A stretch of DNA of 64,000 bases from Brasenia schreberi (Eukaryota; Streptophyta; Magnoliopsida; Nymphaeales; Cabombaceae), in contig JAYKKT010000046.1 of assembly GCA_036023115.1 (NCBI GenBank), forward strand, positions 2,926,501 to 2,990,500, read 5' to 3'. Made by a program: the position numbers and the translations under genes. The notes under the pieces are model-generated. The model ran no database searches. It was not told where the DNA came from and worked only from the letters and a program-made list of their open reading frames with translations. Numbering within the stretch: the first letter of the stretch is position 1; each line of letters begins with the position of its first letter. Shown here in pieces: positions 1 through 13,400 of the stretch.

Positions 1-11
1 ATATTTGCACA

Positions 12-3000
12 ATGGGTAGTCAAAATTATGTACTACAGTTCGATGAAAAAGCAAATGAGGCTGTGAGTGGACAATTTCTTGAGAGATCCAACCCTTTCTA
101 AAAAAATTTGACTGTTGGGGGCGTGTAGATCTGATTCTATCATAGGTTGCTAAATGTATTTTCCCTTGAAATATTGTCTGATCACATAATTTTGTCAAAT
201 AATATTAATATGGGAATTTAGGCAATTTCAATCGGATATGACATGGTTGAATCACATTCGGTGTGTTGGCATAAGGCACGAGCTTGTAAGACCACTTGCG
301 AGGCATAACTTGGATGTTGATGTTAACAATAATGAGGACTATGTGATACTCTGTAACATGGCTTGTGGCTATCCGGTCACATGCTTTCTCTTTGGTTTCG
401 TTCTTTTCATCTTCCTGCACGCTGCCAAAAATGTTATCTTACCTATGTGGATCTTTTATTTTTTCCCTCTTTTGGCATCAAATACTCACAAGACCTTTTC
501 CTCATCTTCCTGTACACACTAACATCTCTTCTGACCAATGGTTGGCCTTAGCAAAGTTCTTTTGAAGTCAAATTCTTCTTTTGAAAGCAATTTTTTTTCC
601 ATCTCAGGTCTGCCTGTTTCTTTAAAATTGTTATCTCGTCTTCAGCTGTTGCTATTTCCAATACTTTTAGATTGATCCCAGACTATAGCTGACAAGTTTC
701 TTTCATTAGCGTGTTAAAGTCTATCATCTTAACGAAGAAGGAAAGTGGGATGATCGTGGCACTGGACATGTTAGTGTTGATTATTTGGAGGTTAGTACAT
801 ATTAGCTATGTTAAATTTGTTTCTTTTCCTCTTGTTCTTTCTGATGTCCATACTTCTTTGGTAGCTCACTTTTGCTTGGTGCTTCATAAAGTTCTGAGTT
901 GAAATGAGAGAGGCGCTAATGTGCAAGTACGACCAATTTGCTATCTGTTACATGAGTTCAAACTATAATCGGTGATTTGGATCTGAATTTGCGAATATGT
1001 CACCTGATTCCGTCAGCTTAGACAAAAACGATGTTGTATTACGTAAAAATTAGATGGTCGACACTAGAGTTGGAGAAAGATCTCAAAAGTGCTTAAGGAA
1101 ACACCAAACAATGCCCCCCCTCCATTTTGTTTGAGCTAAATGCCAATAAACACAAGATAAAGCACAATGATGACTAATAATTCATTTAGTGGACTGGCTT
1201 TCTTTGGGGTAAGGCTCGTTTGGTTGTTTGTAACTTTATCATAACGGCAAATTTATTCTTGTCTCTGTTGCACTTCCTTTTCTCATAAATAACTGTACGT
1301 CTCATTGAAGGTTATAAACAAGCTGCTAAATTCTGCGTTATTTGTATGGTTTGCAACATTTGCAGAAGTCAGAAGCTCTTGGATTATTTGTTGTGGATGA
1401 AGATGATAATGAAACTTTACTTATGCATCGCATTTCGGTGGATGAGATCTATCGAAGGCAAGAAGGTATATCCAGGTTTCCCTTTTCTCTTTCTCATATG
1501 TTCTCGTACACTTGGAACTTATGGGTGCTCTCTCTCTCTCTCTGTGTTTGTCTTTCCTACACTTAGAACGTTCAGTTCTGCAATTGTTAAAATTTTATAG
1601 TTAAGGGGTATTGTAATGTATATTACGTTGAGCTTAGTGTATTGCTTGTTCTGTTCTTCTTTTATTTGACTCTGATGTTTTTACTTTTCTTTAGACACAA
1701 TTATTTCTTGGCAGGATCCTGAATTAACTACGGAGTTGGCTCTTAGTTTTCAAGAGAGTATGGGCTGTTCATACATATGGTAATATTTTTTCTGCTTCCT
1801 GTGCTGCTTGTGCTGTATTTTTCCAATATCTATGTTCACGGTTGTTTTCTTGTGCTTTTGGTTTTCTATAGGGACCAAATATGTAGCGTTCAGAGGAATA
1901 TGCAGTTTAGCACAATCAGTAGTAAGTTCTCTTTCTGTTATTCTGTAGTCATGACATTTGTGTCTCCACTATTTTCGTGCTGTCATTCTTTTAGCATTCA
2001 TCTGATATAACCTATTTTGGTTTATTTGTAGATCTGGATGTTGGGCCTTGTCCAAGTAAGGGTAACTTTAACACACTTACGGCACCTCATGTTAACTCAC
2101 ACGTTTTGCATCTGATATTTTATTCAAGAAAGTGCTTCATGGTATTTAGTTAGCCCATTCTTTTGTTACAAGAATCTTAACTAAAATCGAGCTTTATTGA
2201 AAAAACGTCATTTCTGTAGTTGTCTGTTATTGGCTGGCTGTTGTATCTTTAACTAATGGTGATTTGAGAGGGAGGCATGCCAGGGTCCCATAAAAAAGAG
2301 TTCTTCACCAATCAACTAAAAAATAGATTTCTTGTATGGTTTATGAAATTCTTTACGAGACCTGGATGGAAAGTGAGTTCAAAATAAGATATGCAAAATT
2401 ATGCTCACGCTTGTAAAAATTGTTAAGTTGTGTGATGTGATTTCTGATATGTTTATGAAATTCTATATGGAACTGAGTCCTAACTAATATTTGCAAAATT
2501 TCACTATATAAAACAACAACAACAACTAAGCCTTTTCCCATACTAGACGGGGTCGGCTACATGGATTTTTTGTTTCCACAAAGCCCTATCATGTGCCATG
2601 GTAGCAATTAACTCAACATAAGCTAGATCATTCTTTATTGTTTCTTTCCAACACTTTGTGGTCGTCCTCTACCTCTTTTAATACTTTCAAAATCTAGTTT
2701 TTCATACCTTCTTACATGCACTACTTTTGATCTTCTTTCTACATGTACAAACCATCTTAAATGATATTCTCTCATTTTATCCTCTATTTGTACCACTCCC
2801 AATTTGTTTTTAATAACCTCATTATATATAGTCTTTTCTTGTATGACCACTGATTCATCTCAACTTCTTCATTTCTTTTGTTCAAACCACTTTGTCTCTC
2901 CTAAACATAGGATATGAATATTTCTCCGAATCATATCTACCACTTCCATTAGCTTACCCAATAATGTTATGATATTCAAACCAGTACGAATCTTATTATC

Positions 3001-3956
3001 TAGAACCATCTTCCTTATCCCCCACATTCCCCCTGATGTAATTTGTTCACTACATTCGAGCGACAATGTAGCGAGACTAACTTTTTTATCCACACCCGTT
3101 CATGACGTGGGAACCCTCTCTGCAATTGATTCACTACACCCAGATGAAAATGTAGAGGCCCTTGCTTACTTTTCACTGTATTTAGGCTCTGCAGTGCGTC
3201 GGTAAGAGGGAACGTCCCAACGCAATGCTCATAATTTGTATAATCCATGGTATAAAAGTTCGATAAAATTTTACGCTAACCCTCCTTTATCTGGGCTTGG
3301 GACTACATTTACAAAAATTGTTAGAACTGTCCATGTGATCTGGTGTTGGTTATGAAATTATGTGTGAAACCTGGGTCAAGAGTGGCTTTGAACCAAGATT
3401 TGCAAGATTTCCGTGCAAAAGTATAAAAATTGTTAAAGTTGCCACTTGTGATTTAATAGTTTTTCTTACTGGGGCACTGACCTGGTTGTACCCAGATCAT
3501 GCTCTGCTTCCAGTAGCCAAAAGTCCGGTTCATGTCTTGATTCTACTAGCTTTGGCAGGAGCCGAACCTCCATGATACTCCTAACTTGAGGACTTGGCTT
3601 CTGTCATGATTATTTGGATGCATCCACTTGCTACTGTTACACTTTCTTTTCATGACATATAAATTTGTGAAGAAACTAATGAATTAGGAAGCTCTGTGTC
3701 TGCACACTTGCTAATACAGAAAGTTCATGGATTCAATTTGTGTCACATTATATTTTGTTGAAAACATCCATGGCATAAATAGAAAACCATCTTCAGAAGC
3801 AGCAGAGCCCGAATACATGCATTATCTTTTGTATTGGATGTACCTTGAATACTGTCACATACTAAAATTATGTTGTATTCAGAGGAGGCTTTGCAGAATC
3901 ATGAACCATGGGAGTTACCACCGATTGAGCTGTCCAGTCTTCCCACAATTGTAAAG
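12..3956 (+). CDS. SMEK1: SMEK exons 1-7: EVH1/PH-like domain
   Basis: This block encodes residues 1-155. Exon 2 reads [20 protein letters not shown], the canonical start of the PP4R3 EVH1-like fold; exons 3-5 continue with [26 protein letters not shown] and [17 protein letters not shown]. In animal homologues this fold binds FxxP motifs of PP4 substrates. Exon 6 is a 24-nt microexon between a TAG acceptor and a GTAAGG donor. Exon 7 ([16 protein letters not shown]) opens the SMK-1 domain. The linker between the two domains is shorter than in other plant proteins I recall. Exon 7 has a weak donor (GTCCTT), but the phase joins exon 8 exactly. Confidence 0.88.
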
Positions 3957-4378
3957 GTCCTTTATGTTCATTTGATCTTTGACTTTTATTTTGATCCTAT
4001 GCAAGATATTTGAAACAGTTATTTGCTTCCTGCGTTATGAGTAAATGTAATTCTATACTGCTATTCAGTTATCAATATCAGTGTTTAGTTTTGATCCAGA
4101 ATGTACTTTTAGCTTGCTTGCAGTTTCCTTTTTTAATATTGTGTTAATGCTACCTGATAATCAGTGACGAGTCTCTCTCTCTCTCATATACCCATACACA
4201 CACACACACATATATATATATATATGTATGTATATATATATGTATGTATATATATATGTTTGTATATATATATGTATGTATATATATATGTATGTATATA
4301 TGTATGTATATATATATGTATGTATATATATATATATATGTATGTATATATATATATGTATATATATATATATGTATG

Positions 4379-4450
<72 letters not shown>

Positions 4451-7400
4451 CAATCATACACATATGTAGATAGAGAGACAGGAGGAGAGAGTCAATGTTT
4501 AGTTAACAAGTGGTTCATGAATGAGATTTCCAATGTTTTCCATTGTTTATTTGTCAGATCTTTACATTCAAGAAGGCATGTACATGCACATACATACAAT
4601 CATACACATATGTAGATAGAGAGACAGGAGGAGAGAGTCAATGTTTAGTTAACAAGTGGTTCATGAATGAGATTTCCAATGTTTTCCATTGTTTATTTGT
4701 CAGATCTTTACATTCAAGAAGGCATGGCTGAAATGAATATCTTCATCTAAGTACATTTCTTATTAAAATAAAGAAGAAACATTATGATTCAGATGATAAA
4801 GTACATGATCATTAGTGGAAAGTAGCTATTGAATCTTGTTGATCCTTAGACTTTTGAACCTTCCTTGGCTCGAACGGTACATTATGTGCGCATGTCATAT
4901 TAAAAGAAAATGACAAGTACACGCTAGTCCCACCATATGGCTTTCTCTACACAATGGATGCTACTTCCATCGAAAATTGGCTAGATCATTCTTCCTTTTT
5001 TCTCAGAAATGGAACCAATGACACACATAAAAGGATAATAGAATTACTCTTTGGGATCTTTGTTATCAAAGCTCTTAGCAGTTGACCTTAATATAGCGGT
5101 AGCCAGGATATAGCGGATTTAGCAGTATATGATTAACAACAACAACAACAACTAAGCCTTTTCCCATACTAGACGGGTTTGGCTACATGGATTCTTTGTT
5201 TCCGCATAGCCCTATCATGTGCCATGTTAGCAATTAACTCACAATAAGCTAGATTATTTTTTATTGTTTCTTTCCAACACTTTTGTGGTTGTCCTCTACC
5301 TCTTTTAATACTTTCAAAATCTAGTTTTTCATACCTTCTTACTGGTTCTTCTTTTTGATCTTCTTTCTATATGTCCAAACCATCTTAAACAATATTCTTT
5401 CATTTTATCCTCTATTGGTGCTACTCATAATTTGTTTCTAATAACCTCATTATGTATACGGTCTTTTCTTGTATGACCGCTCATCCATCTCAACATCTTC
5501 ATTTCTATCACATACATCTTTTGTACATGTTGATGATTAACTACCCAACACTGAGAACCATAAAACATGGCAGGCCTAATTGCTGCTCTATAATATTTAC
5601 CTTTTAACTTTGATGGTATCTTCTTATCACAAAGAATACCTGATGCTCCTCTCCATTTTAACCAACCAACATTAATTCTATGCGTAACATCTCCATCAAT
5701 TCTTCCATCACTCTGAAAAATTGACCCTAGGAATTTAAAACTTTCCTTTTGAGGATGCAATGTGTGCCAATTTTAATTTCTATGTCCTCTAAAGTAACCA
5801 AATGATCAAACTTATATTCCATATATTCTATTTTTGTTCTACTAAGTCGGAAACCTTTTACTTTCTAATATTTCTCTCCATAGTTCCAATTTTCTATTAA
5901 CCTTTTCCTTAGACTTCTCCACTAACACAATGTCAACTGCAAATAACATACACAAAGGTACTTCATCTTGAATATGTTTTGTTAACTCAACAATCACCAT
6001 TATAAATAAGTATGGACTTAAAGTTGATCCTTGATGTAACCCAAAATTAATTTCAAAGAAGTCTGTCCTTTCATGATTCCTCACACATGTTCTTGCACCA
6101 TCGTACATGTCTCTTATAAGGTTTATGTATGTTAATGGGATATCTCTTTTTTATAAGGTTCTCTAAAGAACCTCCCTCGATATCCTATCATAGGCTTTTT
6201 TCTAGATTTTTAAATATCATGTGAAGGTGTTTCTTTTTTGCTCTAAAATGTTCCATAAGACGTCTCAAAAGGTGAATCACTTCAACACTATATATTATCT
6301 GCCTGTACTTGTCTTAACCTACGTTTGATAGTTCTTTCTCATAATTTCATAGTATGGCTCATTAACTTGATATCACACAATTATGAATGTCTGCCTTGTT
6401 CTTGTATATGGGTATAAGTGTACTCGCTCTCCATTCTTCGGTATTTTTGGTTTTTTCATATTTCATTAATTAGTCTTCTAAGCCAAGTGATTCTTGTTTC
6501 TCTTCGGATTTTCTAAACTTTTAGAGGAATATTGTTTAGTCTTATTGATTTACCACCCTTCATATGTTTAAGAGATCTTTTACTTCATTCTTTTCAATAC
6601 GTCGGTATATATACTTTTCTGATTTGGCTAATTCTCCTAAGCTAATATTAACATCTTTATTTATATTAAAAAACTTATAAAAATAGTTTTTTCATCTATT
6701 TTTTATATCCTCATTTTCCACTAGAATTTTCTCATCCTTGTCTTTGATGCATCTAACAAAATTAAGATCCTTAGTTTTCTTATCTCTAGCCCTAAGTATT
6801 CTAAAAATATCTCTGTCACCCTCTTTTGAGTAGTTTTTATATAAATCCTCTCATATTTTAGCTTTTGCTTCAGTATTGGTCTTTTTCGCTTCTTTCTGTG
6901 CTTTTTTATAAGCCTCTAAAGTTTCACTAATTTTTTTAGCATAATGTAATTTGTAACATGTCTTCTTTGCCTTGATTTTATTTTTCACTACTTCACTCGA
7001 CCACCAAAGATTAAAAGTGTTAGAAACAAAGTGTAAGAAGATCAAAAGAAGAACCTCAAGTAGGTATGAAAAACTAGATTTTGAAAGTATTAAAAGAGGT
7101 AGAGGATGACCACAAAAGTGTTGGAAAAAAACAGTAAAAAATGATCTAGTTTATTATGAGTTAATTGCTAACATGACACATGATAGGGCTATTTGGAAAC
7201 TTCACGGTCTAGTATGGGAAAAGGCTTAGGTTGTTATTTGTTGAGTCAACCACCAAGCTTCTTTTATGTTAGTACACCTCCCTTAGAATCGCCTAACCAT
7301 ATTGTTCCACATATCACACGATATATGAACATAATTTCTAGCATCTCGTTGAAGGACTTTTTGTTTAAGTATACGTTCTTTGTCGCTTTTGAGGTTCCAT

Positions 7401-10400
7401 CATTTAGTTCGAATAGCTCGATGTACTTTTTTCTTCTTTGTCCACTTTTTTACTCGTAAATCCATAACTAAAGGTCGTTGTTGAGGGGTTAAGCTTTCTC
7501 TTGAAATTACTTTGCAATCTTTACGACACGTTCTATCTCTTTTTCTACAAATAAAATAATCAATTTTTGTTTGTGATAAACCACTCTTATAAGTAACTAA
7601 ATGTTCATCTTGTTTTTTGAAGATTGTATTGACTGTAAAGAGATGAAATGCGATAACAAAATTTAAAATCTCCTTAGCTTCTTCAATTATATCCCCAAAA
7701 CCAAAGTTTCAATGAATATCTTGATATCCTAATGCCTCTTTACCGATATGTCAATTTAAGTCTCCTCCTAAACAAATCATCTCCCTTTGTGAAATTCTTT
7801 GAATCACCTTATCTAACTCCTAAAAATCCATCTTTATACTAGTTTCTAGTTCTACTTGGGGTGTGTAAGCACAAACTATATTCAAAACCTATGCTCCTAA
7901 CACTAATTTCAACGTCATGATTGGGTTACTATATCATTTTATGTTTACTACACTGTCCTTTAAATCTTTACTTATAATAATACCAACTCCGTTTCGAGGC
8001 CTTACTTGAGTACCATAATTTAAAACATGTATCCTCAATCTCCTTTGCTTTTTTTCTAACCCACTTTGTCATCTTTCTCCGAATCATAGTATCTATCACG
8101 TCCATTAGCTTATCGGACAATGTTCCGATATTGGAAGAACGAATACAAATCTTATTATCTAGGATTAGCTTCCTTACTCCCCACATCCGTCTATATTATA
8201 AATGCGGAGACCCTCTCTGTAATTTATTCACTACATTCGGGCAAAAATGTAGCGGGGCTAACTTCTTTACCCACATTCGTCCATGACGTGGGAACTCTAT
8301 GTGGAATTGGTTCACTACATCTGGGCGAAAATGTAGTGGCCCTTGCTTACTTTTCACTGCATTCGGGCTCTGCAACTCATTTCTAAGAGAGGACGCTCCA
8401 ACGCAATCCTCATAATATGTGTAATTCATGGTATAAAAATCCGACAATGTTTTACATTAGCTGTCGGATGCATAACACAAGCCTTCTCCTTTATCTGGGT
8501 TTAGGATCGGTCATGCAAAGGTGATCCCTTATATGGGCGGAGTTTCATTTATGATTAACAAATTATATATAATTGATTATCTAATTTTTAAGAAATATTA
8601 AGGGACATATAAATATAAATCAAACTAAATAAATAAATTCTAAGAAGACAAATAATAAATTTCATGTGATATATGCATATTGAATTGTTAAACTTAAATT
8701 AAAAAACAAAAACGTAAATGTAACCAAGTTATTCTATGCATTAAGCACAACAATTAAAAGAAATTAATATATATTATACTTATCTCTTCAAGGAAGGTGG
8801 CTATGGTCCAATCTAATTTGAGCAATGGAATAAATTATAAGTACATTAAAAAAGAATAGAATAATATTATGGTAGATAAATAAATGCTCTTAAAATATGA
8901 AAAAATTTCCAACATCCACAAAAAAAATATAACAAAAAAAAAAGGTTTAAGAACCAAAATATAACATCTACCACAACAACAACAACAACAACAACTAAGC
9001 CTTTTCCCATACTAGACGGGGTCGACTACATGGATTCTTTGTTTCCACATATCCCTATCATGTGCCATGTTGGCAATTAACTCCCAATAAGCTAGATCAT
9101 TCTTTATTGTTTCTTTCCAACACTTTTGTGGTCATCCTCTACCTCTTTTAATACTTTCCAAATTTAGTTTTTCTAACATTCTTATCGGTTCTTCTTTTGA
9201 TCTTCTTTCTATATGTCCAAACCATCTTAAATGATGTTCTCTCATTTTATCCTCTATTGGTGTCACTCCTAATTTGTTTCTAATAACCTCATTATGTATA
9301 CGGTCTTTTCTTGTATGACCACTTATCCATCTTAACATCTTCATTTCTGTCACGAACATCTTTTGTACATGTTGATGATTAACTGCCCAACATTCTGAAC
9401 CATAAAACATGGCAGGCCTAATTGCTGCTCTATAATATTTACCTTTTAACTTTAATGGTATCTTCTTATCATAAAGAATGCCTGATGCTCCTCTCTATTT
9501 TAACCAACCAGCATTAATTCTATGCATAACATCTCCATCAATTCTTCCATCATTCTGAAAAATTGACCCTAGGTATTTAAAACTTTCCTTTTGGGTAATG
9601 CAATGTCCTCTGAAGTAACCAAATGATCAAACTTACATTCCATATATTCTGTCTTTGTTCTACTAAGTCGGAGGCCTTTGCTTTCTAATGTTACTCTCCA
9701 TAGTTCCAATTTTCTATTAACTTTTTCCTTAGACTCCTCCACTAATACAATGTCATCTGCAAATAACATACACCAAGGTACTTCATCTTGAATATGTTTT
9801 GTTAACTCAACAATCACCATTATAAATAAGTATGGACTTAAAGTTGATCCTTGATGTAACCCAATATTAACTTCAAAGAAGTCTGTGGTTCCTTCATGAG
9901 TCCTCACACATGTTTTTGCACCATGATACATGTCTCTTATAAGTCTAATATATGTCAATTGGATACCTCTTTTTTCCAAAGTTCTCCAAAGAACCTCCCT
10001 CGGTACCCTATCATAAGCTTTTTCTAGATCAATAAATATCATGTGAAGGTCTTCATTTCTATCTTTTTGATCTTCTTTCTATATGTCCAAACCATCTTAA
10101 ACAATATTCTTTCATTTTATCCTCTATTGGTGCTACTCATAATTTGTTTCTAAAAACCTCATTATGTATACGGTCTTTTCTTGTATGACCGCTCTTTCAT
10201 CTCAACATCTTCATTTCTATCACATACATCTTTTGTATATGTTGATGATTAACTACCCAACACTGAGAACCATAAAACATGGCAGGCCTAATTGCTGCCC
10301 TATAATATTTACCTTTTAACTTTGATCGTATCTTCTTATCACAAAGAATACCAGATGCTCCTCTCCATTTTAACCAACCAACATTAATTCTATGCGTAAC

Positions 10401-13400
10401 ATCTCCATCAATTCTTCCATCACTCTGAAAAATTGACCCTAGGAATTTAAAACTTTCCTTTTGAGGATGCAATGTGTGCCAATTTTAATTTCTATGTCCT
10501 CTAAAGTAACCAAATGATCAAACTTACATTCCATATATTCTGTCTTTGTTATACTAAGTCGGAGGCTTTTGCTTTCTAATGTTTCTCTCCATAGTTTCAA
10601 TTTTCTATTATCGTTTCCCTTAGACTTCTCCACTAACACAATGTCAACTGCAAATAACATACACAAAGGTACTTCATCTTAAATATGTTTTGTTAACTCA
10701 ACAATCACCATTATAAATAAGTATGGACTTAAAGTTGATCATTGATGTAACCCAAAATTAACTTCAAAGAAGTGTGTCGTTCCTTCATGAGTCCTCACAC
10801 ATGTTTTTGCACCATCATACATGTCTCTTATAAGGTTAATATATGTCATTGAGATACCTCTTTTTTCCAAAGTTCTCCAAAGAACCTCCCTCGGTACCCT
10901 ATCATAAGCTTTTTCTAGATCAATAAATATCATGTGAAGCTCTAGATCCATATTGTTCAACTTAAATATATCTTCTTTCTCGCTTTTGAGGTTCCACCAT
11001 TTTGTCCGAGTAGCTCGATGCACTCTTTTCTTCTTTGTCCATTTTTTTATTTGTAAATCCATAACTAAAAGTCGATGTTGGGTGGTTAAGCTTTCTCCTG
11101 GAATTACCTTACAATCTTTATAACACGCTCTATCTTTTTTTCTACAAATAAAGTAATCAATTTGTGTTTGTGATAAGCCACTCTTATAAGTAATTAAATG
11201 TTCATCTCGTGTTTTGAAAATTGTATTGACTATAAAGTGATTAAATGCCATAGCAAAATCTAAAATCTCTCTACCTTCCTCGTTTATATCCCCAAAACCA
11301 AAGTTTCCAAGAATCCCTTATATCCTAATGCCTCTTTACCGGCATGTCCATTTAAATCTCCTCCTAAACAAATCATCTCCCTTTGTGGAATCTTTTGAAA
11401 CATCTTATCTAACTCTTCCCAAAAAAATATCTTTATACTATCTTCTAGTCCTACTTGGGGTGCGTAAGCACAAACTATATTCAAAACCTCTACTCCTAAC
11501 ACTAATTTCAACGTCATGATTCGGTCACCATATCGTTGTATGTCTACTACACTCTCCTTTAAATCTTTATTTATGATAATACCAACTCCGTTTCGAGCCT
11601 TTTCTTTACCTGAGTACCATAATTTAAAACCTGTATCCTCTATCTCCTTTGCTTTTTCATCCATTTTGTCTCTTGTAATATGAATCTTTCTCTGAATCAT
11701 AGTATCTACCACTTCCATTAGCTTATCGGATAATATTTTGATATTCCAAGAACCTTTACGAATCTTATTATCTAGGACTAGCTTCCTTACCCCCCGCATC
11801 CGTTCATAATCAAAATGCGGAGACCCTCTCTGAAAATTATTCGCTACATTCGGACGGCAATGTAACGGGACTAACTTCTTTACCCACACCCGTCAATGAT
11901 GTGGGAACCCTCTCTGCAATTGATTCACTCCATTCGGGCAAAAATGTAGTGGCCCTTGCTTACTTCTTAGTGCATTCTGGCTCTGTAGCACGTCGCTAGG
12001 CGGGGACGCTTCAAAGCAATGCTCATAATTTTTGTAATCTATGTTATAAAATCTGACAAAGTTTTACGCTGGTTGTCGGAATTCTAACACAACCGTCCTC
12101 CTTTATCCGGGCTTGGGACCGACAATGCAAGGATGATCCCTTACACTGCGGAGTTAAAATATAACATCTATTTATAATACTTCGGAAGTAACAACTTTAA
12201 GTTGTATCAAATATTACAACTAACAACTTAACAATGGATGTCTCAAGCCAAGAATGAAGTGTCGAGAGAGATAAACTACAAACAAAAGTTGTGCTAGACA
12301 ACATACTTTATTGATATGAGAGTGTAGTATTTATGGAGGAATTTACATAGCAAGGAGAGAGGAAGAGGGACAAGCAATTTACATAGCGAGGCTTGGCCAG
12401 CACTAGCCGTTGGAATCCAATGGCTACTTGCTGGTAGGCAACTAGCCATTGGCCAACAAGTAGCCGTTGGAGGCATTGACCCTCAATGCCTCCAATAGCT
12501 ATGGTTGCGGGCCCTAATGACCCGTGCTGCCTATTACATTTAACAGCGAGTCACCCGCTAGACCCTAGGTATTATAACATTTTTTGGTCCGCTAAAACGT
12601 TATAGTGTGCTATAACGGTCACTATAGTGCACTATTAACTACTAAGATGCAGACAACACATGGTTCCATTACCAGCGAAGGTGGTGGCCGTCACTGGTGG
12701 AGGGTGTGCACGCAAGTGGTGGCCGTCATAGAGTAGGCAAGAGAGAGAGAGGGAGATATAAAGGAACGAACCAAAATTAGGTTTTTATTTTATTTGGGGC
12801 ATGTTGATCCAATAGATATTGGATTGATCCAACCCAAATAAACTTGTACACTAATAAGAGTATAACAGCCCACTATACCGTTGTTAATGGCGCAATTAGA
12901 GCCCAAAAGAGTCGCCCATTAACAACTCTCTGCCATAGCGGTCTATGAACTGCTAAAACGCTATACTGTGCTATTAATAACATAGTTTGGGATCTTGTCA
13001 CATGCTGACTGAATTTGTAGTTTTTTTCTTTTCTTAGGTTGCAAAATTTTTGACAAACCTTGCTAGGTATGTCAAAATAAACGTAATACGAAGTATGTTA
13101 TTTCATAAATCCAAGTGTTCATATGCTCTTTTAAGAACTTTTTTACCTTTGGTATTTCATGTATCTCTGTCTCCTGTTCTTCGGAAAGCTCCTTTGGAAA
13201 CTATCCACATGTATGTGTGTGTGCTTGTATCCACAATGTGCATTGTTCCTAAATAGCAGCCATTTTAGCAGTTTTTATTACCTGGTAACTATATCCTTGT
13301 CGTGCATTATCATGTTACACAATACACACACACTGGCAAATGGTGCGTCATTTTGTATGTGGCGGTCCTCTTAGCATTTTCTGTTATCTATCATGTGAAG

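Larger units (their letters stand above)
5058..12985. mobile_element. Non-autonomous hAT element (hAT-5) carrying two nested LINEs and an LTR fragment
   Basis: Flanked by a perfect 8-bp target duplication, TTTGGGAT at 5050-5057 and 12986-12993. The ends are imperfect inverted repeats: CTTTGTTATCAAAGC on the left and CTATGTTATTAATAGC (reverse complement) on the right. Subterminal TATAGCGG/CCGCTATA-like motifs repeat near both ends (5090-5122; 12590-12640; 12940-12975), as in many plant hATs. Removing the two LINEs and the LTR fragment leaves roughly 0.95 kb with no transposase frame, so it must have been moved in trans. Spacer 8562-8955 is AT-rich with nothing else recognised. It occupies most of SMEK intron 7. 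Confidence 0.82.

Noticed and set aside
4150..4615. Six overlapping open frames of 81-123 codons rich in Tyr and Ile
   Set aside because: Translations of the TA/TATG microsatellite on both strands; no real protein.
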